This document shows, one piece after another, positions 43,483 to 51,474 of a DNA stretch of 54,768 bases (positions within the stretch are counted from its first letter, which is position 1; each line of letters opens with the position of its first letter). The notes below the pieces were generated by a model. That model was given only the letters and a program-made list of their open reading frames with translations. It was not told the DNA's origin and ran no database searches. This stretch comes from an uncultured Bacteroidales bacterium (GTDB lineage Bacteria; Bacteroidota; Bacteroidia; Bacteroidales; Bacteroidaceae), in the NCBI GenBank assembly GCA_902768605.1, contig CACXLY010000005.1:1-54768 (forward strand). The letters are read 5' to 3'. The position numbers and the translations under genes were made by a program.

Positions 43483-44103
43483 AAGAGGAAGGAAAACGAG
43501 TTTCTTTGTCTCGAAGAACTCCTCTTCAAAGTATTCGTTGAGCGACGTTATCTGTGCGGCTTTGCCGAATGGCTTGGCCTCTTGCTCCAGCTCTCCGCCC
43601 TTGAGGCAGATGAGGCCGTTTGGCAGGCCGTTGAACTGCTCTTTGCAAATGCTCTTGCGCACTATCTTGACGAGGTCGGGTAGGGGCATCACGGCCCGCG
43701 ACACTACAAAGTGGAACTGCCGCTTCACCTCCTCGGCCCGGCACCATTGCGTCGTGACGTTCTTCAACTCGAGAGCCTTGCTGACCTCTTCGCAGACACG
43801 AATCTTCTTGCCAATGGAGTCCACGAGGTGGAACGTCGCTTCGGGGAACATGATGGCAAGCGGGATACCCGGGAAGCCGCCGCCCGTGCCGAGGTCCATG
43901 ATGCTTGTGCCGGGCTTGAAGCGAATCAGCTCAGCTATGGCGAGACTATGCAGGACGTGGTGCTCGTAGAGATTGTCGATGTCCTTTCGCGAGATGACGT
44001 TTATCTTGCTGTTCCAGTCGTGATAGAGCGCGTCGAGCGCCGCAAACTGCTCCCTCTGCACGTCGGTCAGGGAGAAGTACTTCGTTATGAGTTCATGGTT
44101 CAT
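43480..44103 (-). CDS. rsmG: 16S rRNA (guanine-527-N7)-methyltransferase
   Basis: 207 residues, SAM-dependent. Typical RsmG N-terminus (YHDWNSKINVISRKDIDNLYEHHVLHSL), SAM motif IMDLGTGGGFPGIPLAIMFP near residue 70, and VSRAVMPL. It modifies G527 of 16S rRNA near the streptomycin site. Its ATG overlaps the nhaC stop by 4 bp, so the genes are translationally coupled. The start codon lies in ATGAACC heptamer units that also form the end of nhaC. Confidence 0.95.
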   Translation of the reverse strand: MNHELITKYFSLTDVQREQFAALDALYHDWNSKINVISRKDIDNLYEHHVLHSLAIAELIRFKPGTSIMDLGTGGGFPGIPLAIMFPEATFHLVDSIGKKIRVCEEVSKALELKNVTTQWCRAEEVKRQFHFVVSRAVMPLPDLVKIVRKSICKEQFNGLPNGLICLKGGELEQEAKPFGKAAQITSLNEYFEEEFFETKKLVFLPL

Positions 44104-45419
44104 GGTTCAGGGTTGTTCCCTTCCTTTTGAGGGGAGGAATGGTTAGGGGAGAGGAAAATATTGGCTAACGCTACGGCCCCCAAGATGTAGGGGTAGTAGA
44201 GGTATGGGATGATGTCGAGGGGATTGACGGCCGCCAGCCCGCTTGCGATGAGCATCTGTGCGCCGTAGGGGATGATGCCTTGAGCCAGGCAGCTGAACGT
44301 GTCGAGGATGCTTGCGGCCCGTTTGGCAGGGATGCCATATCGCAAGGCAAGGTAGCGTGCCAGCGGGCCGACGCTCAGGATGGCTATTGTGTTGTTGGCC
44401 GTGCAGAAGTCCGTCAGCACGACCATCGTCGCCATGCTCAACTCGGCTTTTCTGCGGCTGCCGCGTCGGCTATTGAAGAGTTGCATGAGCCAGTCGATGC
44501 CGCCCGCCTGCCGTATTACCTGCATCAGACCAGCCGCGAGAAGCGTGACGATGATGAGTTCGCTCATACCCATGATGCCGTCGTTCATGGCGCGAAGCCA
44601 TCCGAAAGGCGTCAAGGCTCCCGACGCGATGCCTATCAAGCCGGCCAGCACCGTTGCGGAAGCCAGCACGAGCATGACATTCATGCCCGCGAGTGCCGCC
44701 ACTATTATATATATATAAGGTATAATGGCGGGGTAGAAGACGTCGCCCAGACGGTCGGGCTGCACGCTGACGGCAGGCAGCAAGGCATAGAGCACCAGGC
44801 AGATGACGGCGGCAGGCAGGGCAATCCAGATGTTGGCGCGGAACTTGTCCTTCATCTCGCACCCTTGCGTCTGCGTGGCCACTATCGTGGTATCTGAGAT
44901 GAAGCTCAGGTTGTCGCCAAAGTAAGCGCCGCCCACCACTATTGCCACCATCATAGCCATGTTGCTTCCCGTCTGCTCGGCCATGCTGCTGGCAATGGGG
45001 ACAAGTGCTGCAATCGTGCCGACGCTGGTGCCCGTGGCAAGCGAGATGAAGCAGGAGGCGAGGAACAGACTGCTTAGTACGAAGCTCGGCGGGACGGCAG
45101 TCAGAGCCAGGTGTATCGTCGCATCAATCGCTCCCATCTGTTTCGCCGTCGCCGCAAAAGCGCCAGCCAGGATGAATATCCAGAGCATCTGCATCACGCC
45201 CTGCGAGGCGGCTCCCTCTGCCAAATGACTGAAGCGCTGGCTTATGCTTTGCCCCCGGATGATGAACAGGCTGTAGAGCGAGGCGGCAAGGAAGGCAACG
45301 GTCAACGGCACCGCATAGAAGTCGTCTGCTGCAAGACTCAGGAACAAGTAGAGCAGCAGGAAAACAATCAGCGGACTCAAAGCGAGAAGCCCTTTTTTCG
45401 TCGATATGCCTTCTTTCAT
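44100..45419 (-). CDS. Na+/H+ antiporter, NhaC family
   Basis: A 439-residue inner-membrane protein with about eleven helices. NhaC-type features are LATGTSVGTIAALVPIASSMAEQTGSN and GAYFGDNLSFISDTTIVATQTQG, with conserved acidic and Ser/Thr residues. It extrudes Na+ or exchanges organic ions; substrate is not certain within the superfamily. It is the first gene of the run with rsmG. A minus-strand TAACTTCG at 45424-45431 is a weak -7 candidate. The hydrophilic C-terminal end is partly encoded by repeat sequence. Confidence 0.88.
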   Translation of the reverse strand: MKEGISTKKGLLALSPLIVFLLLYLFLSLAADDFYAVPLTVAFLAASLYSLFIIRGQSISQRFSHLAEGAASQGVMQMLWIFILAGAFAATAKQMGAIDATIHLALTAVPPSFVLSSLFLASCFISLATGTSVGTIAALVPIASSMAEQTGSNMAMMVAIVVGGAYFGDNLSFISDTTIVATQTQGCEMKDKFRANIWIALPAAVICLVLYALLPAVSVQPDRLGDVFYPAIIPYIYIIVAALAGMNVMLVLASATVLAGLIGIASGALTPFGWLRAMNDGIMGMSELIIVTLLAAGLMQVIRQAGGIDWLMQLFNSRRGSRRKAELSMATMVVLTDFCTANNTIAILSVGPLARYLALRYGIPAKRAASILDTFSCLAQGIIPYGAQMLIASGLAAVNPLDIIPYLYYPYILGAVALANIFLSPNHSSPQKEGNNPEP

Positions 45420-45527
45420 GCCGCGAAGTTACACATTTTTCCTCAAAATATCCCTTTTTTCGCATAAAAACATGCAATTTCTCAAAAAAAACCTTGTATG
45501 ATGAACTCTTAATTATGAACTTTTTTA

Positions 45528-45535
45528 TACCTTTG
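45528..45535 (+). promoter_or_regulatory. -7 box of the KDG kinase gene
   Basis: TACCTTTG followed by CATC, about 40 nt before the ATG at 45577. Confidence 0.6.
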
Positions 45536-45576
45536 CATCACCTTAAAGCAAAACAAAGACAATAAAACATCTTATT

Positions 45577-46599
45577 ATGGCAAAAATAGTCACAATGGGA
45601 GAACTCATGCTGCGCCTCTCGACGCCAGGCAACAGCAGGTTCATCCAAGCGGACAGTTTCGATGTCAACTACGGAGGCGGCGAGGCTAATGTGGCCGTCA
45701 GCCTGCAGAACTTTGGCAACGAAACTGTCTTTATAAGTAAGATTCCGGAAAATGAAATCGGCCAGGCCGCCATCAACAGTCTTCGCCGTTTTGGTGTGCA
45801 CACAAGCTATGTGGCGCGAGGCGGCTCGCGTCTCGGCATTTATTACCTAGAGACGGGAAGCAGTCTGCGCCCGAGCAAGGTGATTTACGACCGCGCCCAC
45901 AGCAGCATCAGCGAGGCCACGCCCGACGATTTCGATTTCGACGCGATATTTCGCGACGCCGACTGGTTCCATTGGAGCGGCATCACGCCGGCTTTGAGCA
46001 AGAGCACGGCAGAGTGCATCGAGAAGGCTTGCATCGCGGCCAAGAAGGCCGGCGTCACTATCAGCTGCGACCTCAACTACCGCCACAAGTTATGGAGCGC
46101 CAAGGAGGCGCAGAAGGTGATGTGCCCCTTGATGGAGTACGTTGACGTGTGCATCGGCAACGAGGAAGATGCGGAGAAGTGCCTGGGATTCCGTCCCGAT
46201 GCCGATGTGGAGAGTGGCAAGACGGAGGCCGACGGCTACAAGAACATCTTCCGGCGGATGGCGCAGGTCTTCGACTTCAAGTACGTCGTGGGCACCCTGC
46301 GCGAGAGCTTCAGCGCGTCGCACAACGGCTGGAAAGCCTTGATATACGACGGCAAGGAGTTCTACACGAGCCGCCGCTACGAGATAAATCCCATCGTGGA
46401 CCGCGTGGGCGGTGGCGACAGCTTCAGCGCCGGCCTCATTCACGGCTTGGCAAACGGCAAGCCGAAGGAGTGGTCGTTGGAGTTCGCCGTGGCCGCCAGC
46501 GCGCTGAAGCACACGATACCCGGCGACGTCAACATGGTTTCAGTCGGCGAGGTGGAGAGCCTCATGAACGGGAACGGGAACGGAAGAGTGGAAAGATAA
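45577..46599 (+). CDS. kdgK: PfkB-family sugar kinase, probably 2-keto-3-deoxygluconate kinase
   Basis: 340 residues. GELMLRLSTPG at the N-terminus, NYGGGEANVAVSLQNFG near residue 30, and the ATP/anion-hole motif DRVGGGDSFSAGLIHGL with the catalytic Asp near residue 280. With the KDPG aldolase gene downstream it forms the common end of uronate degradation: KDG + ATP to KDPG, then to pyruvate and glyceraldehyde 3-phosphate. The specificity is inferred from this pairing. The C-terminal tail GNGNGRVER is encoded by a 6-bp repeat (GGGAAC) leading directly into a heptamer array. Confidence 0.88.
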   Translation: MAKIVTMGELMLRLSTPGNSRFIQADSFDVNYGGGEANVAVSLQNFGNETVFISKIPENEIGQAAINSLRRFGVHTSYVARGGSRLGIYYLETGSSLRPSKVIYDRAHSSISEATPDDFDFDAIFRDADWFHWSGITPALSKSTAECIEKACIAAKKAGVTISCDLNYRHKLWSAKEAQKVMCPLMEYVDVCIGNEEDAEKCLGFRPDADVESGKTEADGYKNIFRRMAQVFDFKYVVGTLRESFSASHNGWKALIYDGKEFYTSRRYEINPIVDRVGGGDSFSAGLIHGLANGKPKEWSLEFAVAASALKHTIPGDVNMVSVGEVESLMNGNGNGRVER

Positions 46600-46746
46600 T
46601 GTAATGTACAATTTAACAATGTACAATGTACAATGCACAATGTATTTACAATGGAAATAATGTGCAATTTCAACGGTCCCGAATTATTAAATAACCAAAT
46701 TGTACATAAATTGTAAATTGTAAATCCGTAAATTGTAAATGATATA
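46599..46746. repeat. Heptamer arrays ACAATGT and GTAAATT
   Basis: About six ACAATGT-type units follow the kdgK stop, then TTGTAAA/GTAAATT-type units run into the start region of the aldolase gene. The two parts are roughly complementary (ACAATTTA against TAAATTGT). Confidence 0.75.
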
Positions 46747-47415
46747 ATGTCTAAGTTTGACAAGATACAAGTCCTGCAGAAGATGCAGGCGACGGGCATG
46801 GTGCCCGTGTTCTATCACGCCGATGTCGAGGTGGCAAAGCAGGTCGTAAAGGCATGCTACGAAGGCGGTGTGCGTGTCTTTGAGTTCACCAACAGGGGCG
46901 ACTTCGCTCATGAAGTCTTTGCCGAGTGCGTGAAGTTTGCAGCGAAGGAGTGTCCCGAGATGGCGATGGGCGTCGGCTCTGTAGTCGATGCGCCCACGGC
47001 AACCCTTTACATCCAGATGGGCGCCTGTTTCGTGGTGGGTCCTCTGCTCAATCCCGAGATAGCGCGCGTCTGCAATCGCCGGCTCGTCCCCTACGTCCCC
47101 GGATGCGGTTCGGTGAGCGAGATAGGGACGGCTCAGGAGCTGGGGTGCGATGTGACAAAGGTCTTCCCGGGCGACGTCTATGGTCCCGCTTTCGTGAAAG
47201 GCACGCTGGCCCCCTGCCCGTGGAGTAAGATAATGGTGACGGGCGGCGTTTCCCCCGACAAGGAGAACCTCTCGGCCTGGTTCCGCGCTGGCGCCTTCTG
47301 CGTCGGCATGGGCAGCAAGCTCTTCCCGAAGGACAAGGTGCAAACTGGTGACTGGCAGTACGTCACGGACCAGTGCCGCCGTTGCCTTGCCTACATTGCC
47401 GAGGCGAAGGAGTGA
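46747..47415 (+). CDS. eda: 2-keto-3-deoxy-6-phosphogluconate aldolase (bifunctional KDPG/KHG aldolase)
   Basis: A 222-residue class I aldolase, trimeric TIM barrel in the family. Visible are [35 protein letters not shown] with the catalytic Glu region, [27 protein letters not shown] containing the Schiff-base Lys, and the C-terminal phosphate-binding region MVTGGVSPD. It splits KDPG to pyruvate and glyceraldehyde 3-phosphate. It lies after kdgK, separated by heptamer arrays, and is followed by the composite repeat copy C. Confidence 0.93.
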   Translation: MSKFDKIQVLQKMQATGMVPVFYHADVEVAKQVVKACYEGGVRVFEFTNRGDFAHEVFAECVKFAAKECPEMAMGVGSVVDAPTATLYIQMGACFVVGPLLNPEIARVCNRRLVPYVPGCGSVSEIGTAQELGCDVTKVFPGDVYGPAFVKGTLAPCPWSKIMVTGGVSPDKENLSAWFRAGAFCVGMGSKLFPKDKVQTGDWQYVTDQCRRCLAYIAEAKE

Positions 47416-47439
47416 ACAGCACATTTCGTATATAGAAAT

Positions 47440-47695
47440 ATTGCTGTCCGGGGAAAAGCACCGAAGGTGCGACAGACCACAGACGGGGGTGTTAACCCCC
47501 GGGACAGGTTAGCCTGACAATAATAAGCCCTGAACCAAAGGTCGACGATAGTCAAGGGGCGACAGAATATGTAACTTGTTTAATAACAACTTGCTTATGT
47601 CTCTGTCGCCCCTTTAGGGCTTTCTCTTTCGTTGCAACATTACCGGGGGTTTCACCCCCGTCTGTAATCTGTCGTCTCTTCGAGACTTTTGGCAA
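47440..47695. repeat. Multi-hairpin composite repeat, copy C
   Basis: Same plan as copy B. The left end TATTGCTGTCCGGGGAAAA resembles the B terminus. Next come a reverse hairpin GCACC with a 3-nt loop (47458-47470), a perfect palindrome GGGGGTGTTAACCCCC, a reverse hairpin GCCCT/GGGGC with a 24-nt loop (47527-47560) and a GACAG...CTGTC centre. Then follow a forward hairpin GCCCC/AGGGC, a palindrome CGGGGGTTTCACCCCCG, and a forward hairpin GTCTC-TTC-GAGAC. The right end lacks a clear terminal repeat. Located between convergent genes. Confidence 0.9.
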
Positions 47696-47704
47696 GCTCA
47701 ACCT

Positions 47705-47946
47705 GACGTGTTGCGTTGCTCGACATCACACGTTGCGTTGCTTGCAAGTTCATGTACATGCAATTGCAAGTTCATGTACATTCAATTGCAAGTTCATGAT
47801 GTTGCAACGAACTCGACACGTGGCATCGACTGACTTGTGCTGTGGCGTCCGGCTTTTCTTGCTGTAGCGTCCGGCTTTTCTTGCTGTGGCGTCCGGCTTT
47901 TCTTGCTGTGGCGTTTTAGCTCGTCGCCTCTTGCGTCAGTTGGCGC
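47705..47946. repeat. 22-bp-period array of eleven units
   Basis: Ten to eleven contiguous units in strict 22-bp phase from 47705. Neighbouring units are nearly identical (47749/47771; 47859/47881) but the sequence drifts along the array in three or four blocks (CACGTTGCGTTGC, then TTCATGTACAT, then TTGCTGTGGCGTCCGGC). The last unit overlaps the stop codon of the symporter gene. With copy C it fills the 520-bp spacer; no gene is seen there. Confidence 0.95.
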
Positions 47947-49426
47947 GATAGCACTCGAACATCTTCTCGACGTAGCTCTTCGAGAGTTTCGGGCTGACGA
48001 GGCTCGTTATCCAAACGACGGGGAAGCCGCCCAGCATGGCGAGCGCGCCGCAGTTGATGGGATTGATGGGGTTGCCCATGAGCATGTTGACGACGGTCAA
48101 ACCTACGCCCCAGACGAAGCAAGCCCATACGGCCGACGTCGTGACGCCTCGCCAATAGAGTCCCAGCATGAAGGGAGCGAGGAAGGCTCCCGCGAGTGCG
48201 CCCCACGAAATGCCCATCAGCTGGGCGATGAAGGTGGGGGGATTGAGCGCGATAAGCAACGAGATGACGATGAAGAAGACGATGAGGACGCGCATCACCA
48301 CGACCTTTCGGCGCTCCACACGTTCGGCCACGACGTCGTCGATGCTGCCTTCCTCCACCTCGCCCGGCAAGGACTTCTTGTCGCGATAGATGAGGTCGAG
48401 CGTCATGGTGCTTGATGAGGTCAGCACCAGCGAGGCGAGCGTTGACATCGATGCCGAGAGAACGAGCAGCACGACGAGTGCGATGAGGGCGTCGGGCAGC
48501 GTGACAAGCATGGCGGGCACAATGGAGTCGTAGGCAATCTTGCCTGTCGCCTCGTTGATGACGGGCTCGTAGAGTCGTCCGAAGCCTCCGAGGAAATAGC
48601 AGCCGCCGGCAATGATGAAGGCAAAGATGGTCGAGATGATGGTGCCGCGACGGATGGCACTCTCGTCCGTGATGCTATAGAACTTGCCCACCATCTGCGG
48701 TAAACCCATCGTGCCAAGCGAGGTCAGCACGATGACGCCCAGCAGTCCCCATGGGTCGGGGCCGAACCACGAGGCGAAACCACCATTGACGGCGGGGTTC
48801 GTGTCGGAAGGAAGCTGGGACAGCTTCTCGACAGCCGTCGACAGTCCGCCTTGAGCATTCAGCACGGCAGCTATGACGGTGACGATGCCGAAGAGCATGA
48901 TGATGCCCTGGATGAAGTCGTTCATGGCCGTGGCTTTGTATCCTCCGAAGATGACATAGATGGCCGTGAAGGCCGCCATGCCGATGACGCAGTATTCGTA
49001 AGGAATGCTGAAGCCCATCTCGAAGAGACGCGAGATGCCGCTATAGACGCCTGCCGTGTAGGGAATCAGGAAGACGAAGGCGATGATGCTGGCTACGACG
49101 CGCAGGTTCTGGCTGTTGTAGCGCGTGCCGAAGAAGTCGGGCATCGTGCGGCTCTCGATATGCTGCGTCATGAGCTTCGTGCGCCGGCCCAGCAGAATCC
49201 ATGCCAGCAACGAGCCGATGACGGCATTGCCGATGCCAATCCAGGCACTCGACAGGCCGTAGCGCCAGCCGAACTGCCCCGCGTAACCTACAAAGACGAC
49301 GGCCGAGAAATAACTCGTGCCATAGGCAAATGCTGTGAGCCATGGACCGACGGCACGACCGCCAAGCACAAAGCCGTCAACGCTTCTGGCCTGCTTGTGG
49401 GAATAGATGCCCACGCCTACCATCAC
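47936..49426 (-). CDS. Sodium:solute symporter (SSS family), 5' end uncertain
   Basis: 496 residues as opened here, about twelve or thirteen helices. Family features are FVLGGRAVGPWLTAFAYGTSYFSAVVFVG, FLIPYTAGVYSGISRLFEMGF, GGYKATAMNDFIQG and SASMSTLASLVLTSSSTM, with the Na+-site Ser/Thr. It resembles proline/sialate-type SSS transporters; the substrate is unknown. The only standard starts are GTG 49426 and ATG 49423, which fall in the middle of helix 1. The frame continues upstream (YKGIIFLAVMVGVGIYSH completes the helix) to a stop at 49496 without ATG, GTG or TTG. See findings. Confidence 0.85.
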   Translation of the reverse strand: MMVGVGIYSHKQARSVDGFVLGGRAVGPWLTAFAYGTSYFSAVVFVGYAGQFGWRYGLSSAWIGIGNAVIGSLLAWILLGRRTKLMTQHIESRTMPDFFGTRYNSQNLRVVASIIAFVFLIPYTAGVYSGISRLFEMGFSIPYEYCVIGMAAFTAIYVIFGGYKATAMNDFIQGIIMLFGIVTVIAAVLNAQGGLSTAVEKLSQLPSDTNPAVNGGFASWFGPDPWGLLGVIVLTSLGTMGLPQMVGKFYSITDESAIRRGTIISTIFAFIIAGGCYFLGGFGRLYEPVINEATGKIAYDSIVPAMLVTLPDALIALVVLLVLSASMSTLASLVLTSSSTMTLDLIYRDKKSLPGEVEEGSIDDVVAERVERRKVVVMRVLIVFFIVISLLIALNPPTFIAQLMGISWGALAGAFLAPFMLGLYWRGVTTSAVWACFVWGVGLTVVNMLMGNPINPINCGALAMLGGFPVVWITSLVSPKLSKSYVEKMFECYRAN

Positions 49427-49454
49427 GGCCAGGAAGATGATGCCTTTATAATCA

Positions 49455-49561
49455 CAACGAATTAATTTACAATTTGACGATTTACAATATACAATTTATT
49501 TACAATTTAGCCATTTACAAGGCGGTAGCAAATTCTTCATTCTTCATTCTTCACTCTTCAC
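49455..49561. repeat. Repeat arrays between the symporter and porin genes
   Basis: ACAATTTG/ACGATTTAC units of 7-8 bp abut the 5' end of the symporter. They are followed by GGCGGTAGCAAATTCTTC and ATTCTTC heptamers that end flush with the stop codon of the porin gene at 49562. The second part is half of the inverted element found before tatC. Confidence 0.8.
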
Positions 49562-50725
49562 TTAATTGAACCTCACTTGCAGCTGGCACTGGATGCCGTG
49601 GTTGGCGCCGTGCACGAAGCTGCCTCCGTCGGTGAAGGCGTTCTTATAGACGTATTGCACCTGCATGCGGCACTTCTTGTAGAACCAGTATTGCAGGCCG
49701 CCGATGGCTTTGTGCTGGTCCATGCCGAGGTCGGTGTTGAAGTTGAAGAAGTCGTACGAAGCAACCAGTTCCAGCCTCTTTCCTAATTCCGGCGAGCCAA
49801 AGTGTGCCAGGGGAACACAGCCCGTCAGGTAAGCGCCCCAGCTGTGAGCGTCGCCGTCCCAACCGTTCAGGTATTCGCCGTGCACATTGAACGCTTTCGA
49901 CCTGTAGTCCGCGCCGAAGGTGCAGCGATGGCGTTTGTAGTCCTGACCGAGTGCGATAGTTGGGTTATAGAGAGACGTGTTGACGGCATGTCCGCGGCCA
50001 ATCTGCCCCGTCGTCACGATGTTCAGTCCTTCGATGGGACGGTACTCGAAGCGGGCGATGAAGTCCTTGAAGTTGTTGCCGTCCTTTCGGTTGATGCCCT
50101 GCCCGTTCATCACGTCCAGCTCGTAGCGGAACTTGCCGTCGTTCGTCTCGCCAAAGAGCGAGATACCCAAGTCGCGGCCGTACTGCACGCCCAGCAAGGG
50201 GTCGCTGCCGCAGCCGGTGAGGAACGTCACGGCCTCGCTATAGACATCGATGGCTTCCATTGCGGTGGGGGAGAGGGGGTTCTCGAGCGAGAGGCCGTTC
50301 TTGAACTGGCCAAAGCGGACGATGAGGGCTTTGTTCCTCGTAAAGCGATAATCTGTATAATACTCCTGCACGACGCTCGAGAAGTCGTGCATGAAGAGGA
50401 ACGACCAGCGGTCCGTTATCTTGGCTTCAGCCCAGAAGAGCACGCGCTTGAGGTCGAACGTGTTGGTGTTCTGGCCGCCTTTGTGCGAGTAGGTGTAGCC
50501 CGCCTGAGCGTAGCCGTGGAGATTGATGCGGTCGGAGATGTCCTTCACCCATTCGGGAGCCTTCTCGCCTACCGCTTTACGGAGCATGGTGTGCTCCTGA
50601 CTGTTGGATGATTCACTGATTTGGGCAGCTGCCAATTCTTGCCCCATCGCTGCTGTGCTGCTGAAGATAGCCAGCAACACAGCCAGCGCCTTGAAACAAT
50701 TCGCATTTCTTAATTCATAATTCAT
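49562..50725 (-). CDS. Outer-membrane porin (phosphate-selective porin O/P-like)
   Basis: 387 residues with a signal peptide (cut near AMGQE). The rest is a long beta-barrel rich in aromatic-ended strands (HGYAQAGYTYS, WSFLFMHDFSS, ALIVRFGQFKNGLSLENPLSP, CRMQVQYVYKNAF) ending in the C-terminal Phe-Asn pair expected for outer-membrane assembly. It is likely an anion or general substrate porin. The start codon lies in an ATGAATT heptamer (ATGAATTATGAATT on the minus strand). It precedes the symporter gene and may serve the same substrate. Confidence 0.85.
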   Translation of the reverse strand: MNYELRNANCFKALAVLLAIFSSTAAMGQELAAAQISESSNSQEHTMLRKAVGEKAPEWVKDISDRINLHGYAQAGYTYSHKGGQNTNTFDLKRVLFWAEAKITDRWSFLFMHDFSSVVQEYYTDYRFTRNKALIVRFGQFKNGLSLENPLSPTAMEAIDVYSEAVTFLTGCGSDPLLGVQYGRDLGISLFGETNDGKFRYELDVMNGQGINRKDGNNFKDFIARFEYRPIEGLNIVTTGQIGRGHAVNTSLYNPTIALGQDYKRHRCTFGADYRSKAFNVHGEYLNGWDGDAHSWGAYLTGCVPLAHFGSPELGKRLELVASYDFFNFNTDLGMDQHKAIGGLQYWFYKKCRMQVQYVYKNAFTDGGSFVHGANHGIQCQLQVRFN

Positions 50726-50778
50726 CTTTTCAACCTTTTAGCTTTTTAACTTTTCAATTATTTTTTGTTATCCGAGTG

Positions 50779-50786
50779 CAAAAATA
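50779..50786 (-). promoter_or_regulatory. -7 box candidate of the porin gene
   Basis: TATTTTTG on the minus strand followed by CACTCGG, about 55 nt upstream of the porin ATG. Confidence 0.5.
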
Positions 50787-50828
50787 CAAAAAACTATGAA
50801 AAAATGGTATGAAATGTGAACTTTTTTA

Positions 50829-50836
50829 TATTTTTG
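50829..50836 (+). promoter_or_regulatory. -7 box candidate of the ECF sigma operon
   Basis: TATTTTTG followed by TGTT, about 50 nt before the sigma factor ATG. Confidence 0.5.
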
Positions 50837-50886
50837 TGTTACAAATCGACATCTTCGGCGTTATATAATAAAGAGCATGCAGATAA

Positions 50887-51363
50887 ATGAGTAAAAACAT
50901 CCTGATAGCAGCCTACAAGAAGTTGCAGGCACGGCTGGTGCGAAACGGCCTCTCGCATGCTCAGGCAGATGCCCTCCACGACGCCTTCTTGAGGCTTTGG
51001 ACAGAGAACTATCATCCGGCAGGAGAGAAAGAAGGCGAGAAGCTTCTCTACCAGAGTATGCGTCGCAGACTGATAAGCCTCTGGCGAGCGGCAAAGCGAC
51101 ATCCGCAGATACCCGCCGCACATGTTCAGATAGCAGACTCGCCGCCCTACACAGAAGCAGAAGACATCTACAAGGAAATATGGGAACTGATAAAGACGCA
51201 GCTGACGCCTCTGCAACAAGACATATTGAAACGCCACGACATCAACGACGAGACTTATAGCGAGATAGCTGAAAGGCTGGGAATGCAGGAAGCAGCAGTC
51301 AGGATGCAACTCAGCAGAGCGCGAAAGAAGATAAGGGAAATCTATAAAATGAAGAATCTATAA
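50887..51363 (+). CDS. ECF-type RNA polymerase sigma factor
   Basis: 158 residues, a group 4 sigma-70. The region 2-like part (ADALHDAFLRLWTENYH, LLYQSMRRRLISLWRAAKR) is followed by region 4 (LTPLQQDILKRHDINDETYSEIAERLG, then AAVRMQLSRARKKI) with the HTH that reads the -35/-33 element. It is followed by a membrane protein likely to be its anti-sigma factor. The last residues (IYKMKNL) and the stop lie in a 16-bp direct duplication (51340 and 51356), so the C-terminus and stop were set by repeat formation. Confidence 0.92.
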   Translation: MSKNILIAAYKKLQARLVRNGLSHAQADALHDAFLRLWTENYHPAGEKEGEKLLYQSMRRRLISLWRAAKRHPQIPAAHVQIADSPPYTEAEDIYKEIWELIKTQLTPLQQDILKRHDINDETYSEIAERLGMQEAAVRMQLSRARKKIREIYKMKNL

Positions 51364-51410
51364 AATGAAGAATGAAGAGTGAAGAATGAAGAATGAAGAA
51401 TTTGCTACCG
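51340..51410. repeat. 16-bp duplication and GAAGAAT heptamer array at the sigma gene end
   Basis: ATCTATAAAATGAAGA occurs twice in tandem; the second copy holds the stop codon. It is followed by four ATGAAGA-type heptamers and TTTGCTACCGC, the same ending as the elements near tatC and the porin gene. After it a GCACTGA/TCAGTGC inverted repeat is seen (51410-51457). Confidence 0.9.
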
Positions 51411-51474
51411 CACTGAATTATGCTCCGCGACAACATTCGCGCCTCAGTGCTAGAGCATCTGAGAATTGTGAATT

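Noticed and set aside
47705..47946. CRISPR array
   Set aside because: Units are contiguous 22-bp repeats without spacers, and no cas gene is present. The same holds for the other arrays.
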